Assembly (NCBI GenBank): GCA_949825045.1
Contig: OX463821.1
Span: 35,484,486-35,548,485, forward strand
Direction: 5' to 3'
Source of the DNA: Argyresthia goedartella
Lineage: Eukaryota; Arthropoda; Insecta; Lepidoptera; Argyresthiidae
DNA length: 64,000 nucleotides
The position numbers were made by a program, and so were the translations under genes. Under the pieces are notes generated by a model that was not told where the DNA came from, searched no databases, and saw nothing but the letters and a program-made list of their open reading frames with translations. Positions within the stretch are counted from its first letter, which is position 1. Each line of letters begins with the position of its first letter. Of this stretch, positions 54,274-64,000 are shown piece after piece.

Positions 54274-54972
54274 ATGTCGCGACGAGTTAGAGATGCGGAG
54301 ATCGCCAACCTGTTAGAGGAATCCGGAGGTGACGATTGCGCAAAGGAAGAAGAGTTTTTGCCTATCCAGGGGGGAGGTTCCTCGTCAACTTCTTTATCAT
54401 CTGAAGACTCAGAAGTTAGTGATCTCGAGGGCGTCGTCCCACTACGCACATTGAAGTGGCAGAAGAAACCGTTCCAGGTCCAGGGTAAGCAGCCGAAAGT
54501 CCTTAATGAAAACTCTGAAGAACCCAAATCCCCCGCAGAATATTTTCTAGCGTATTTTACCGAAGAAATATTTGAACAGTTTTCCCTGGCTACCAATCAG
54601 TATTTCATGGCCAAGACCGGCTCACAAATGAAAGCCATTTGTACACCAGCTGAGATAAAGAAGTTTTTTGGCATTCATGCATTGATGGGCATCCTAAAAC
54701 TTCCAAGAATCAAGTTATGCTGGAGTCAGCGCTTCAAGTATGAGCCAATAGCCAAAACCCTTCAACGACAAAGATTCTTCATGCTACGGGTAAATATTCA
54801 TGTGACTGATCCCGCGTCAGTAATCGAAGAACAGAAGGCCAGCAACAAACTGTGGCGTGTGCAGCCAATAATCGATTCTGTTAGAAGTCGCTGTCGTCAG
54901 TTACCTCGTACCGCCGGTCACTATTCAGTAGATGAACAAATGATCCCGTTTAGTGGTCGAGAATGTAGTGTA
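54274..54972 (+). pseudogene. piggyBac-like transposase, N-terminal part
   Basis: It starts MSRRVRDAEIANLLEESGG with an acidic serine-rich leader, as usual in the family. It then reads PAEYFLAYFTEEIFEQF, EIKKFFGIHALMGILKLP and HYSVDEQMIPFSGR, where the Asp of VDEQMIPF is the first catalytic residue of the DDD triad. The frame is intact up to the LTR insertion at about 54973, where the GR-C-S region of the catalytic domain should continue. Confidence 0.85.
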
Positions 54973-55547
54973 ATGCTACTTACATGCTATTCTTGCTTCC
55001 TTTCCCTTAGCTCCAGCTCCACAATCAGTCCTTTTTGTTTGTCCTTCAGGGTACCTTGCTCTATTACGCTGGATACTTGGTGAGCTGTGCGGCTTATTAT
55101 TGGTCACTTCACTTTCACTTTTATTTCCATAGGACCATGTAATGTTTTAAACCATAAGAATACATTAATAAATCTTTTTCGCTCTGCATTTTCATGCTAT
55201 CAGCACTTTTAAATCGATGGCGATGGGGTTTACCTTTGGTGACCTTGTTTTTGGCTTTCTCCGAAACTCTACAATCTCGGGCTTCATGCGCGCTGGTGCG
55301 CTACTTTTTTTCCTTTCGTTGTTATGTAATTTATTGTGGGTTTTCGTATTGGTTACCGTATTACGAGCCCGAAATGAAACTTTGACATCTGTTGATGCCT
55401 TTGTTTATCTAGTTGTCATGGCAATGTTCATTCAAACTCGTTAGCGGTCTGATATTTTTAATACTTTTACAAAAATACTCTTTCTCTCTTGGCCACTCAC
55501 AAAAATTACGTTTAATTTAAATAATGTTTAGAACTCTCCAAAAAGGG

Positions 55548-55554
55548 TATAAAA
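55548..55554 (+). promoter_or_regulatory. TATA box of LTR 1
   Basis: TATAAAA within AAAAGGGTATAAAAGCGG. The same sequence is in LTR 2 (about 57658) and LTR 3 (about 59768). A GACAGTCTCACG stretch about 30 bp downstream could hold the start site. Confidence 0.6.
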
Positions 55555-55641
55555 GCGGAACATTTCTGAAATTCGACAGTCTCACGTCAGCTTCTGAACT
55601 GGAAGTACCAGTTAAAGGCCTTATCCCAGGGTCGCTCAACC

Positions 55642-55830
55642 CCGGGATCCTGCGAGCCTTCAAACTCCCTCAAAACTTTCAAATCAATCTTCAAACAACG
55701 GGATTCTGCGAGCCGCGCCTACGCCGCTACCGTTCCTACAACGAAGATTTCTACAACGGGATTCTGCGAGCCGTGCCAACGCCGCTACCGTTCCTACAAC
55801 GACGATTTCTACAACGGGATCCTGCGAGGC
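55642..55830 (+). repeat. 58-bp minisatellite within the LTR
   Basis: GGGATTCTGCGAGCC recurs at 55700 and 55758, with GGGATCCTGCGAG at 55643 and 55816. Units include GCCGCTACCGTTCCTACAAC. It is present in all three LTRs. Confidence 0.8.
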
Positions 55831-56140
55831 GTAACTACAAGTACGCCCGCTACTGTTCCTACAACGACGATTTCAACAACATCTACAACAACAAATACAC
55901 CTGCACCCTGGTCATCACCCCACTGGTCTACTTCTCTCCATGTTCTCCGCTTCCTTCTTTCTATCCAGACATCTGTATTTTATAAAACCTGTTTCACATC
56001 TCATCCATCCTCACCTTCGCATCATCTTTTTTATAGACTTCACTGTAAATACTATACTTCTAATAAACTGATACTACTAAATTTTATCCTCGTTGTTTTC
56101 TGTTAGGTTCTGGTTAGGTTCGTATCCACACACGACATTT

Positions 56141-56153
56141 TGGCGCCCAACGT
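56141..56153 (+). promoter_or_regulatory. Primer-binding site, tRNA-Lys type
   Basis: TGGCGCCCAACGT directly after the LTR end is complementary to the 3' end of insect tRNA-Lys(CTT), the primer used by many gypsy-group elements. A second copy follows LTR 2 at about 58251. LTR 3 is followed by transposase sequence instead. Confidence 0.75.
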
Positions 56154-56412
56154 AAAAGTTCTTCTCCACTCTTCACCTTTTCTGCGCCTTGTCTCTTTCC
56201 CTTTGATTTGCTTTCTCTTTCACTCTTAAATCTTTATCTATTCATCCTTTTCACATTTTCCAAATTCTAAAACAAAACTTCATCTAGTTTTTCAACTTAT
56301 CTGGATTATATTTAGGCCTACATTTAACTTATATTACTTCACTTCACTTCACTTCTATAATACTTAACTATACACTTAACTATAACACTTGACTCTATAC
56401 TTAACTATAACA

Positions 56413-57036
56413 ATGGAAAGGGTTATTAAGTACGAATTCCTTAACAAGGCCGAGCTCAAATACGAAGTAAAGATTAGATGTGAGGAACCAGCTAATACTG
56501 TTTTGCTTCTTAAAAAACAGGTTTTACGTTTAGTTGCGAATTCTCACCCCGAAGATATTCTGACTTCTCCAGTTCCGATTGAGGAGGACTTATCTCAAAT
56601 TGGTTCTACTCTAACTTACCTGGATTGTAAAATAGAAAAATTGGTACAAGGGGAAACCAAATACTTACGATTAATATAAACTTTTATTAATCATGTTTTT
56701 TACAGATTGGAGCGAATAGATACGGACTTATATCCAGACTCTAAAGCTAGTTACGATACTTTGAAGTTGAAATTTGACGATATTTCTAAACAGTTCGGAT
56801 CCTTGGCTCCACCTTCAACTGAAAATCACTCTCCATCACTGGACCTTCCTGCTGAACCGACTGTCATGGAACCTCCTCTTGTTTCTCAAACTTCTGTCCA
56901 GACCCATACCCCGTATCCTCCTCCACCACCTCAATCTTTCCCTCCAACTAACGTCTTCAAGGATTTGAAAAACACACCTTCAATGGTAAAAGCTGTCCAA
57001 GATCCTTTCTTCAAAAACTTGAAGAATATAGCTTAG
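56413..57036 (+). pseudogene. Truncated gag, internal region 1
   Basis: It starts MERVIKYEFLNKAELKYEVK, then a stop at 56677 and a resumed frame with LERIDTDLYPDSKASYDTLK, a proline-rich part (TPYPPPPPQSFPPTN) and the beginning of the capsid. A one-base loss (AAAAACACACC against AAAAGACACACC in copy 2) shifts the last part. Gag is cut off where LTR 2 begins. Confidence 0.7.
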
Positions 57037-58522
57037 CTCGTGGCTTGTCCAGGGACTTATTGATTTCTCAAGCGTTCGAAATCTTCACCGATGCTACTTA
57101 CATGCTATTCTTGCTTCCTTTCCCTTAGCTCCAGCTCCACAATCAGTCCTTTTTGTTTGTCCTTCAGGGTACCTTGCTCTATTACGCTGGATACTTGGTG
57201 AGCTGTGCGGCTTATTATTGGTCATCACTTTTATTTCCATAGGACCCTGTAATGTTTTAAACCATAAGAATACATTAATAAATCGTTTTCGCTCTGCATT
57301 TTCATGCTATCAGCACTTTTAAATCGATGGCGATGGGGTTTACCTTTGGTGACCTTGTTTTTGGCTTTCTCCGAAACTCTACAATCTCGGGCTTCGTGCG
57401 CGCTGGTGCGCTACTTTTTTTCCTTTCGTTGTTATGTAATTTATTGTGAGTTTTCGTATTGGTTACCGTATTACGAGCCTGAAATGAAACTTTGACATCT
57501 GTTGATGCCTTTGTTCATCTGGTTGTCATGGCAATGTTCATTCAAACTCGTTAGCAGTCTGATATTTTTAATACTTTTACAAAAATACTCTTTCTCTCTT
57601 GGCCACTCACAAAAATTACGTTTAATTTAAATAATGTTTAGAACTCTCCAAAAAGGGTATAAAAGCGGAACATTTCTGAAATTCGACAGTCTCACGTGAG
57701 CTTCTGAACTGGAAGTACCAGTTAAAGGCCTTATCCCGGGGTCGCTCAACCCCGGGATCCTGCGAGCCTTCAAACTCCCTCAAAACCTTCAAATCAATCT
57801 TCAAACAACGGGATTCTGCGAGCCGCGCCTACGCCGCTACCGTTCCTACAACGAAGATTTCTACAACGGGATTCTGTGAGCCGTGCCAACGCCGCTACCG
57901 TTCCTACAACGACGATTTCTACAACGGTATCCTGCGAGGCGTAACTACAAGTACGCCCGCTACTGTTCCTACAACGACGATTTCAACAACATCTACAACA
58001 ACAAATACACCTGCACCCTGGTCATCACCCCACTGGTCTACTTCTCTCCGTGTTCTCCGCTTCCTTCTTTATATCCAGACATCTGTATTTTAAAAAACCT
58101 GTTTCACATCTCATCTATCCTCACCTTCGCATCATCTTTTTTATAGACTTCACTGTAAATACTATACTTCTAATAAACTGATACTACTAAATTTTATCCT
58201 CGTTGTTTTCTGTTAGGTTCTGGTTAGGTTCGTATCCACACACGACATTTTGGCGCCCAACGTAAAAGTTCTTCTCCACTCTTCACCTTTTCTGCGCCTT
58301 GTCTCTTTCCCTTTGATTTGCTTTCTCTTTCACTCTTAAATCTTTATCTATTCATCCTTTTCACATTTTCCAAATTCTAAAACAAAACTTCATCTAGTTT
58401 TTCAACTTATCTGGATTATATTTAGGCCTACATTTAACTTACATTACTTCACTTCACTTCACTTCTATAACACTTAACTATACACTTAACTATAACACTT
58501 GACTCTACACTTAACTATAACA

Positions 58523-59239
58523 ATGGAAAGGGTTATTAAGTACGAATTCCTTAACAAGGCCGAGCTCGAATACGAAGTAAAGATTAGATGTGAGGAACCA
58601 GCTAATACTGTTTTGCTTCTTAAAAAACAGGTTTTACGTTTAGTTGCGAATTCTCACCCCGAAGATATTCTGACTTCTCCAGTTCCAATTGAGGAGGACT
58701 TATCTCAAATTGGTTCTACTCTAACTTACCTGGATTGTAAAATAGAAAAATTGGTACAAGGGGAAACCAAATACTTACGATTAATATAAACTTTTATTAA
58801 TCATGTTTTTTACAGATTGGAGCGAATAGATACGGACTTATATCCAGACTCTAAAGCTAGTTACGATACTTTGAAGTTGAAATTTGACGATATTTCTAAA
58901 CAGTTCGGATCCTTGGCTCCACCTTCAACTGAAAATCACTCTCCATCACTGGACCTTCCTGCTGAACCGACTGTCATGGAACCTCCTCTTGTTTCTCAAA
59001 CTTCTGTCCAGACCCATACCCCGTATCCTCCTCCACCACCTCAATCTTTCCCTCCAACTAACGTCTTCAAGGATTTGAAAAGACACACCTTCAATGGTAA
59101 AAGCTGTCCAAGATCCTTTCTTCAAAAACTTGAAGAATATAGCTTAGCTCGTGGCTTGTCCAGGGACTTATTGATTTCTCAAGCGTTCGAAATCTTCACC
59201 GATGCTACTTACATGCTATTCTTGCTTCCTTTCCCTTAG
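58523..59239 (+). pseudogene. Truncated gag, internal region 2
   Basis: As in copy 1 but without the one-base loss, so the capsid phrase FNGKSCPRSFLQKLEEYSLA and GLSRDLLISQAFEIFTDA can be read before the frame runs into LTR 3. The same early stop occurs at 58787. This is a gypsy-group capsid start, and everything downstream including pol is deleted. Confidence 0.75.
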
Positions 59240-60360
59240 CTCCAGCTCCACAATCAGTCCTTTTTGTTTGTCCTTCAGGGTACCTTGCTCTATTACGCTG
59301 GATACTTGGTGAGCTGTGCGGCTTATTATTGGTCATCACTTTTATTTCCATAGGACCCTGTAATGTTTTAAACCATAAGAATACATTAATAAATCGTTTT
59401 CGCTCTGCATTTTCATGCTATCAGCACTTTTAAATCGATGGCGATGGGGTTTACCTTTGGTGACCTTGTTTTTGGCTTTCTCCGAAACTCTACAATCTCG
59501 GGCTTCGTGCGCGCTGGTGCGCTACTTTTTTCCTTTCGTTGTTATGTAATTTATTGTGGGTTTTCGTATTGGTTACCGTATTACGAGCCTGAAATGAAAC
59601 TTTGACATCTGTTGATGCCTTTGTTTATCTGGTTGTCATGGCAATGTTCATTCAAACTCGTTAGCGGTCTGATATTTTTAATACTTTTACAAAAATACTC
59701 TTTCTCTCTTGGCCACTCACAAAAATTACGTTTAATTTAAATAATGTTTAGAACTCTCCAAAAAGGGTATAAAAGCGGAACATTTCTGAAATTCGACAGT
59801 CTCACGTGAGCTTCTGAACTGGAAGTACCAGTTAAAGGCCTTATCCCGGGGTCGCTCAACCCCGGGATCCTGCGAGCCTTCAAACTCCCTCAAAACCTTC
59901 AAATCAATCTTCAAACAACGGGATTCTGCGAGCCGCGCCTACGCCGCTACCGTTCCTACAACGAAGATTTCTACAACGGGATTCTGCGAGCCGTGCCAAC
60001 GCCGCTACCGTTCCTACAACGACGATTTCTACAACGGTATCCTGCGAGGCGTAACTACAAGTACGCCCGCTACTGTTCCTACAACGACGATTTCAACAAC
60101 ATCTACAACAACAAATACACCTGCACCCTGGTCATCACCCCACTGGTCTACTTCTCTCCGTCTTCTCCGCTTCCTTCTTTCTATCCAGACATCTGTATTT
60201 TATAAAACCTGTTTCACATCTCATCCATCCTCACCTTCGTATCATCTTTTTTATAGACTTCACTGTAAATACTATACTTCTAATAAACTGATACTACTAA
60301 ATTTTATCCTGGTTGTTTTCTGTTAGGTTCTGGTTAGGTTCGTATCCACACACGACATTT

Positions 60361-61360
60361 TCCAGGTATGAAAGTCGTAGTGAGAAACAAACCACGCCCC
60401 GAAGGATTGAAGAACTTTGTTGTTACCAGCTACGGAGGAACTCTTCTTGACTTTGAGATTTATCAAGGTCAGACCACAAACTTGCCCGATGCCCAAAAGT
60501 TTGGAGTAGCTGCCGCAGTGGTGCTTCGATTGGCTGAGACGTTGCCAGAAGGAAGCTTCCTGTACTTTGATCGCTATTTCACTACGCTTGAATTGACGCA
60601 TAAGTTGATCAATCGAAAGAAATAAGGGACTGGCACCATCATGCTTAATAGGTTCAACACCAAAAAAAACACAAAGTACGTGTTTAAGAAAGATAGACAA
60701 ATGAGCAGAGGTAAGGATGAAGAGGTTGTTGGTGATGACGACAAATTGTGCGTTTTAAATTGGAAGGACAACAAAGGCGTACATATGATTTCAATGTACA
60801 ATGGAGCAGAGCCCCGAACTAAAGTACAAAGATGGGAGAAAAAGGGGCAGAAGTATGTAGATGTATCTTGTCCAGCCATCGTCAACTACAACACATATAT
60901 GGGTGGTGTAGACATCTGCGACCAGATGATGGAGCAGTACAGAACGTGGATAAAATCCCGGAAATGGACACTCAAGATCATACAACATATGTTTGATCTG
61001 GCGATAGTCAACTCTTGGTTCGAATACCGAGAAGCCTGTAAGGTATTAGGTACGAAAGCTTCTGAGGTCATGGACTTGCTTGACTTTCGCTTATCTGTGA
61101 GCGACTATCTGCTTGCTGTAATGCCTAATCAAACTAGCAACAGAGATGATTTTGAGTTCGCTGCAATGCCAACGACCTCAAAATATATACCTAGTTCGCT
61201 GCCAAGTGCTGATAAAAAATGAGACTGTTTCAAGCATTATCGTTGCTGTCGTGAATAATCCTGTAACAGCAGAACAAGATGTCGCTGCACGAAATGTGAT
61301 GTTTATCTTTGCCTAAATAAGGACAGAAATTGCTACTTCCGTTTTCACAATGCTGACTGA
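60361..61360 (+). pseudogene. piggyBac-like transposase, C-terminal part
   Basis: It resumes with FPGMKVVVRNKPRPEGLKNF and contains SFLYFDRYFTTLELT (second catalytic Asp) and YMGGVDICDQMMEQYRTW (third Asp). An in-frame TAA at 60623-60625 splits it, followed by GTGTIMLNRF in the same frame. After a stop at 61220 the same frame carries the cysteine-rich C-terminal domain, RCRCTKCDVYLCLNKDRNCY, with another stop before it, ending at 61360. AATAAA lies at 61483-61488. Confidence 0.8.
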
Positions 61361-61586
61361 AAAATACTTATTGAAATGTGGATTAGTTCTACTCAAATTA
61401 TGACTGATAATTGTGATTTAAAGACTGATAATTAAGACTAAATGCCTAAAAAGCATATAATTTTGTTATTTAATACTAAAACAATAAAGACATTATAGAA
61501 ATAAATTATTAGTTTAAATTCTTTATCAAACCACTTGGGCCACAGTAAATAAAAAAATGCGTTCGCACAATTGTACCGTGGTTATA

Positions 61587-61953
61587 TAGGACCCAGGTCA
61601 ACACAATTGTGTTACGCACCAATGTGTTGACCAAATGTTGGGCCTGCAATAATACAAATGTACGTAGACATTTTCTCCAAGATGGCGGCGGGAAAATGGA
61701 AAAATTACCCCAGATTCGAATTCAGGGCCCCCCTTTCACCCAAAAAATAGTATCAACTTCATCTGATCACGCGCGGATCTGGCTGGGTTCTGAAAGGGAA
61801 TACATGGGAATTTGGGGCACTGTTTTGCTGAAATACAGGTATGACGTCTAGCTCAGCAACAGATGCTTCAATGCTTTCTTCTAAATCTAATCTAGCCTAC
61901 ATTTAACTGCACCCTTGTAACTAATATGTATACTTATTTTTAGTAACAATACG
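61587..61953. other. Unassigned
   Basis: It contains a short inverted pair GGTCAACACAATTG and CCAATGTGTTGACC around 61592-61633. No coding sequence was recognised. Confidence 0.3.
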
Positions 61954-61983
61954 TCATTATTATTATTATTATTATTATTATTC
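61954..61983 (+). repeat. (ATT)n microsatellite
   Basis: About ten ATT units. It may mark the tail of an unrecognised CR1-type element. Confidence 0.85.
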
Positions 61984-62005
61984 TAGTGCTTTTCTGGAAG
62001 CACCG

Positions 62006-62101
62006 AAGATATGGAAAGGCCTGGTAACTTTCATATTTTCCATCATAACATACAAATGTTCTGATGTAAAATATGAAAGTTACCAGGCCTTTCCATATCT
62101 T
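62006..62101. repeat. Perfect 34-bp inverted repeat with 28-bp loop
   Basis: The arm 62006-62039 (starting AAGATATGGAAAGGCCTGGT) is exactly reverse-complemented at 62068-62101. No flanking target duplication is obvious. It could be a very short MITE or a hairpin precursor. Confidence 0.9.
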
Positions 62102-62884
62102 TGCAATCAGTTTAAATCAACTGCTTTTACAAATAAATATAGTATTTTTTTCTTTTAAGTTTTTGGAAATCTCTCAAAATATAGGAGATATGGGGTTGAA
62201 ATGTCTAAAAAAGACCACTACAACCCAAACGCCTAGATATATTTTAACAAATGAGCTGTTGGATTTGTGAAGATCGTAAAAGTGTCAATTGTAATAAAAG
62301 AATAATTAGTGAGATAAATTATAAAATTGGATTAGAAATTCATTTGCCATGTAGAGCATATCATACAGAGTAAAATTTATATGAGAAATCTTAAAAACCT
62401 AGGCGAATTCATCAACTACCCAAATGCATATACTGGACGAGCAGGGCGTTGAGAGTATTTTGGGTGTAGTTGACTCATAGGCTGCAGGTGTAGATTGATT
62501 TACAGTGTGTCTTGAAGTCTGAGGTTTTTTACTGGCTTTTTTACAATGTGCAATCCTATGAGCCAACATATTCTCCCGAACTGCCAAAACTCCCACTCTA
62601 TGACTATGTCATCCCTCAGGTCCTCAGTCTCAATATGACCAAGGTATTTGAAATTGTTTATTGAGTGCGTTATCATATAATTTAATTTAAAGACTGTATT
62701 TATTTCTTTCGTAGTATGGAAATAAATTATCACCCCGAATTTGTTTAACGATATTATTTAAACAGTGATCCTCTCATAGTTAAATACCAGTCTTCTAAAA
62801 TACCGATTACAAAGGAAGTAAACTATCTTTAATTTTTGCCGATAGACGTACTATATCGATACTTACACCATCGCTGGTTGTCAA
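62102..62884. other. Unassigned non-coding stretch
   Basis: Short minus-strand frames at 62399-62733 have no recognisable domain. Confidence 0.3.
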
Positions 62885-63560
62885 TTAAATGGTAGGCGAC
62901 CTATCAACGAATATCAACGAAACGAATATGCAACCTAGTACACTGCCCTGTAGTATGGAACAGTTTGTTGTTATTGTTTGGGACGCTATAGATTTGTGTT
63001 CTAATGTATTGTTATTAAATTGATTGATTTGCACGTACTGTTTTCTGTTATGGAGATATGATCTTAGCCATTGTTGAGCATTGCCACGAATACCTAGGTC
63101 ATGTAATTTTTGTAATAGTATTTTAAGTGATACTCTATCATATGCTTTGGACATTTCTAAAAGTAATCCAATTGCATGGTTCTTGTTTTGTATATATTCC
63201 AGGGCTTTTTGTAGATATGCAAAAACTGCTAGTGTCGTGGAGCGATGTTTTCGGAAGCCATATTGGTTGGTGTCAATATAGTTATATTTTTCTAAAAATT
63301 TGTACATGCGGTTAGCCATTGCTCTTCAAAATATTTTTGAGAAGGTTGGTAGAATAGCTATGGGACGGTACTGCGATGGGTCTGTTTTTTTGCCGTACTT
63401 TTTTAAGACTGCTGTAATTTTTGCTATTTTTAGTGTGTCTGGGAAACAACATTCATTAAATGATTGATTTAGAAGGTAAGTTATTGGGTCTGTTAATTCG
63501 TTGATACAGTATTTTAATAGTTTAGGTGGAAAGTCATCAAATCCTGCACTAGTTTATTTG
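62885..63560 (-). pseudogene. LINE reverse transcriptase fragment, minus strand
   Basis: Minus-strand translation gives DDFPPKLLKYCINEL, QYRPIAILPTFSKIF, then NQYGFRKHRSTTLAVFAYLQ, LLLEMSKAYDRVS (motif A, usual F-D replaced by L-E) and CSILQGSVLGCIF (motif B). It is truncated before motif C and the first half is separated by a stop near 63320. It is a fourth LINE subfamily in this window. Confidence 0.75.
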
Positions 63561-63644
63561 GAAGATTACGAATTAGTAGTGACCATCGGGTGGCTGATTC
63601 GGCGCCCGTTGATAGGTAAAACCCCTGTTTGAATGAGTCTTTAC

Positions 63645-63720
63645 TTAACCACACTAGGATACCCTGTGTCTTGGGAACGAGAAACAGTGACACCACACAC
63701 ATATAAACATCCAAGACCTG
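63645..63720. repeat. Dispersed repeat (CACTAGGATAC..TTGGGAAC type), copy 2
   Basis: CACACTAGGATACCCTGTGT, GAACGAGAAACAGTGAC and AACATCCAAGACCTGGGG match 30331-30410. Confidence 0.6.
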
Positions 63721-63781
63721 GGGATTTATTTTCCATATGGCGCAACCGCAGCGCTACAGAGGTCGCCAAAATTATGAAGGT

Positions 63782-63845
63782 TATATAGATTCCGTACAGC
63801 ATAGGTATTAACGGTTGGACACCTATACTGTTCGGAATCTATATA
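63782..63845. repeat. 25-bp hairpin with two mismatches
   Basis: TATATAGATTCCG (63782-63794) pairs exactly with CGGAATCTATATA (63833-63845), and the next 12 bases on each side pair with two mismatches, leaving a loop of about 14 bases. Confidence 0.85.
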
Positions 63846-64000
63846 ATCTCTATAATTACTACCCTATTTGTTTCCTTAAACGTTCTGCTAAATAACTGCG
63901 CCCCTCTTTTCTGTATAACATTTCCTGCGCTGTATCTATGGGACTCTTGTGCCTCGCTCATGTCTGTGGCATTGCTCTGTTTTTTTCGAACGTTCTAAAT

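Larger units (their letters stand above)
54973..56140 (+). repeat. LTR 1
   Basis: It contains a TATA box TATAAAA at 55548-55554 and a 58-bp minisatellite at about 55642-55830. Open frames in it (55194-55444, 55524-55985) repeat in all three LTRs and look like chance. Bases TGTAGTGTA just before 54973 may be the true LTR start missing from LTRs 2 and 3, or transposase sequence. Confidence 0.8.
54973..60358 (+). mobile_element. Tandem LTR array: three LTRs and two deleted internal regions
   Basis: A unit of about 2.11 kb repeats with period 2111-2118. LTRs run about 54973-56140, 57091-58248 and 59202-60358, all starting ATGCTACTTACATGC in common and ending CACACGACATT. Internal regions (56141-57090, 58249-59201) begin with the primer-binding site and contain only a gag start. 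Both end at exactly the same junction (CTTCACCG fused to ATGCTACTT). No target duplication was identified at the transposase borders. The copies are highly similar, differing by single bases and an 8-bp indel. Confidence 0.85.
53831..61586 (+). mobile_element. piggyBac-like DNA transposon, interrupted
   Basis: The left end is TTAA (53827-53830) followed by CCCTTTCGGAACCCGCCG and GATTGTGCGGG. The right end near 61564 has CGCACAATTGTACCGTGG, which matches the inverse of the inner left end, but the outermost bases have diverged (TTATA instead of GGGTTAA). A TTAA target and a CCC start are typical of piggyBac. Transposase pieces lie at 54274-54972 and 60361-61360, and an LTR array of 5.4 kb sits between them. 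Confidence 0.6.

Noticed and set aside
55194..55985. LTR open frames of 63-153 codons
   Set aside because: They occur inside an LTR and repeat in all three copies only because the LTR is repeated; no domain is recognised.
54973..60358. Tandem satellite or CRISPR-like array
   Set aside because: The 2.1-kb periodicity consists of LTR, primer-binding site and gag, so it is a retroelement array.
54274..61360. Domesticated piggyBac-derived host gene
   Set aside because: It is broken by a 5.4-kb insertion and internal stops, and TTAA plus terminal repeats remain.

Overview
The window looks like a repeat-rich stretch of a lepidopteran (moth or butterfly) nuclear genome. The reasons are its AT-rich base composition, GT-AG introns, several copies of the GGTTCCGTACC/(GGAC)n repeat and the GGGGCAAATATTTG/TTGTCTAGTACCC repeat that are common in Lepidoptera, and a dense mix of LINEs, BEL/Pao, gypsy, DIRS, piggyBac, Transib and foldback elements. 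There are no bacterial operons, rRNA genes or CRISPR arrays.

Only one convincing host gene is present: a plus-strand aminoacylase-1-like M20 metallopeptidase with nine coding exons between 19096 and 47188. All its exons join in frame, it keeps every catalytic and zinc-ligand motif of the family, and it starts with a hydrophobic signal-peptide-like segment. It may therefore be a secreted, gut-type lepidopteran aminoacylase (the class that hydrolyses fatty acid-amino acid conjugates). About 1.27 kb of coding sequence is spread over 28 kb because the introns are packed with transposons: a CR1-like LINE in intron 2, a RAG1-like Transib transposon in intron 4, and gypsy, BEL and LINE copies nested in intron 5.

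Layout. 1-3.1 kb: SINE/LINE-tail repeats, a tandem repeat and a hAT-type MITE with an 8-bp target duplication. 3.1-10.9 kb: a DIRS-like retroelement split by a LINE (itself filled with a BEL remnant and another LINE) and by a 782-bp palindromic element. 10.9-19 kb: LINE remnants, foldback repeats and unexplained sequence. 19-47.2 kb: the aminoacylase gene and its intronic transposons. 47-54 kb: LINE remnants and unexplained sequence. 53.8-61.6 kb: a piggyBac-like transposon whose transposase gene is interrupted by a tandem array of three LTRs and two deleted internal regions. 62-64 kb: two long perfect or near-perfect hairpins and a LINE reverse transcriptase fragment.

The least expected pattern is a conserved ~90-bp core (key pieces GTAGCTTAGGTGAAGG, GAGCGAAGCGAAG and GTTAGGTTGAACATGTAAGAA) that sits at the centre of at least five palindromic elements whose flanking inverted repeats fall into four unrelated types. 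One of these elements demonstrably inserted into the DIRS reading frame.
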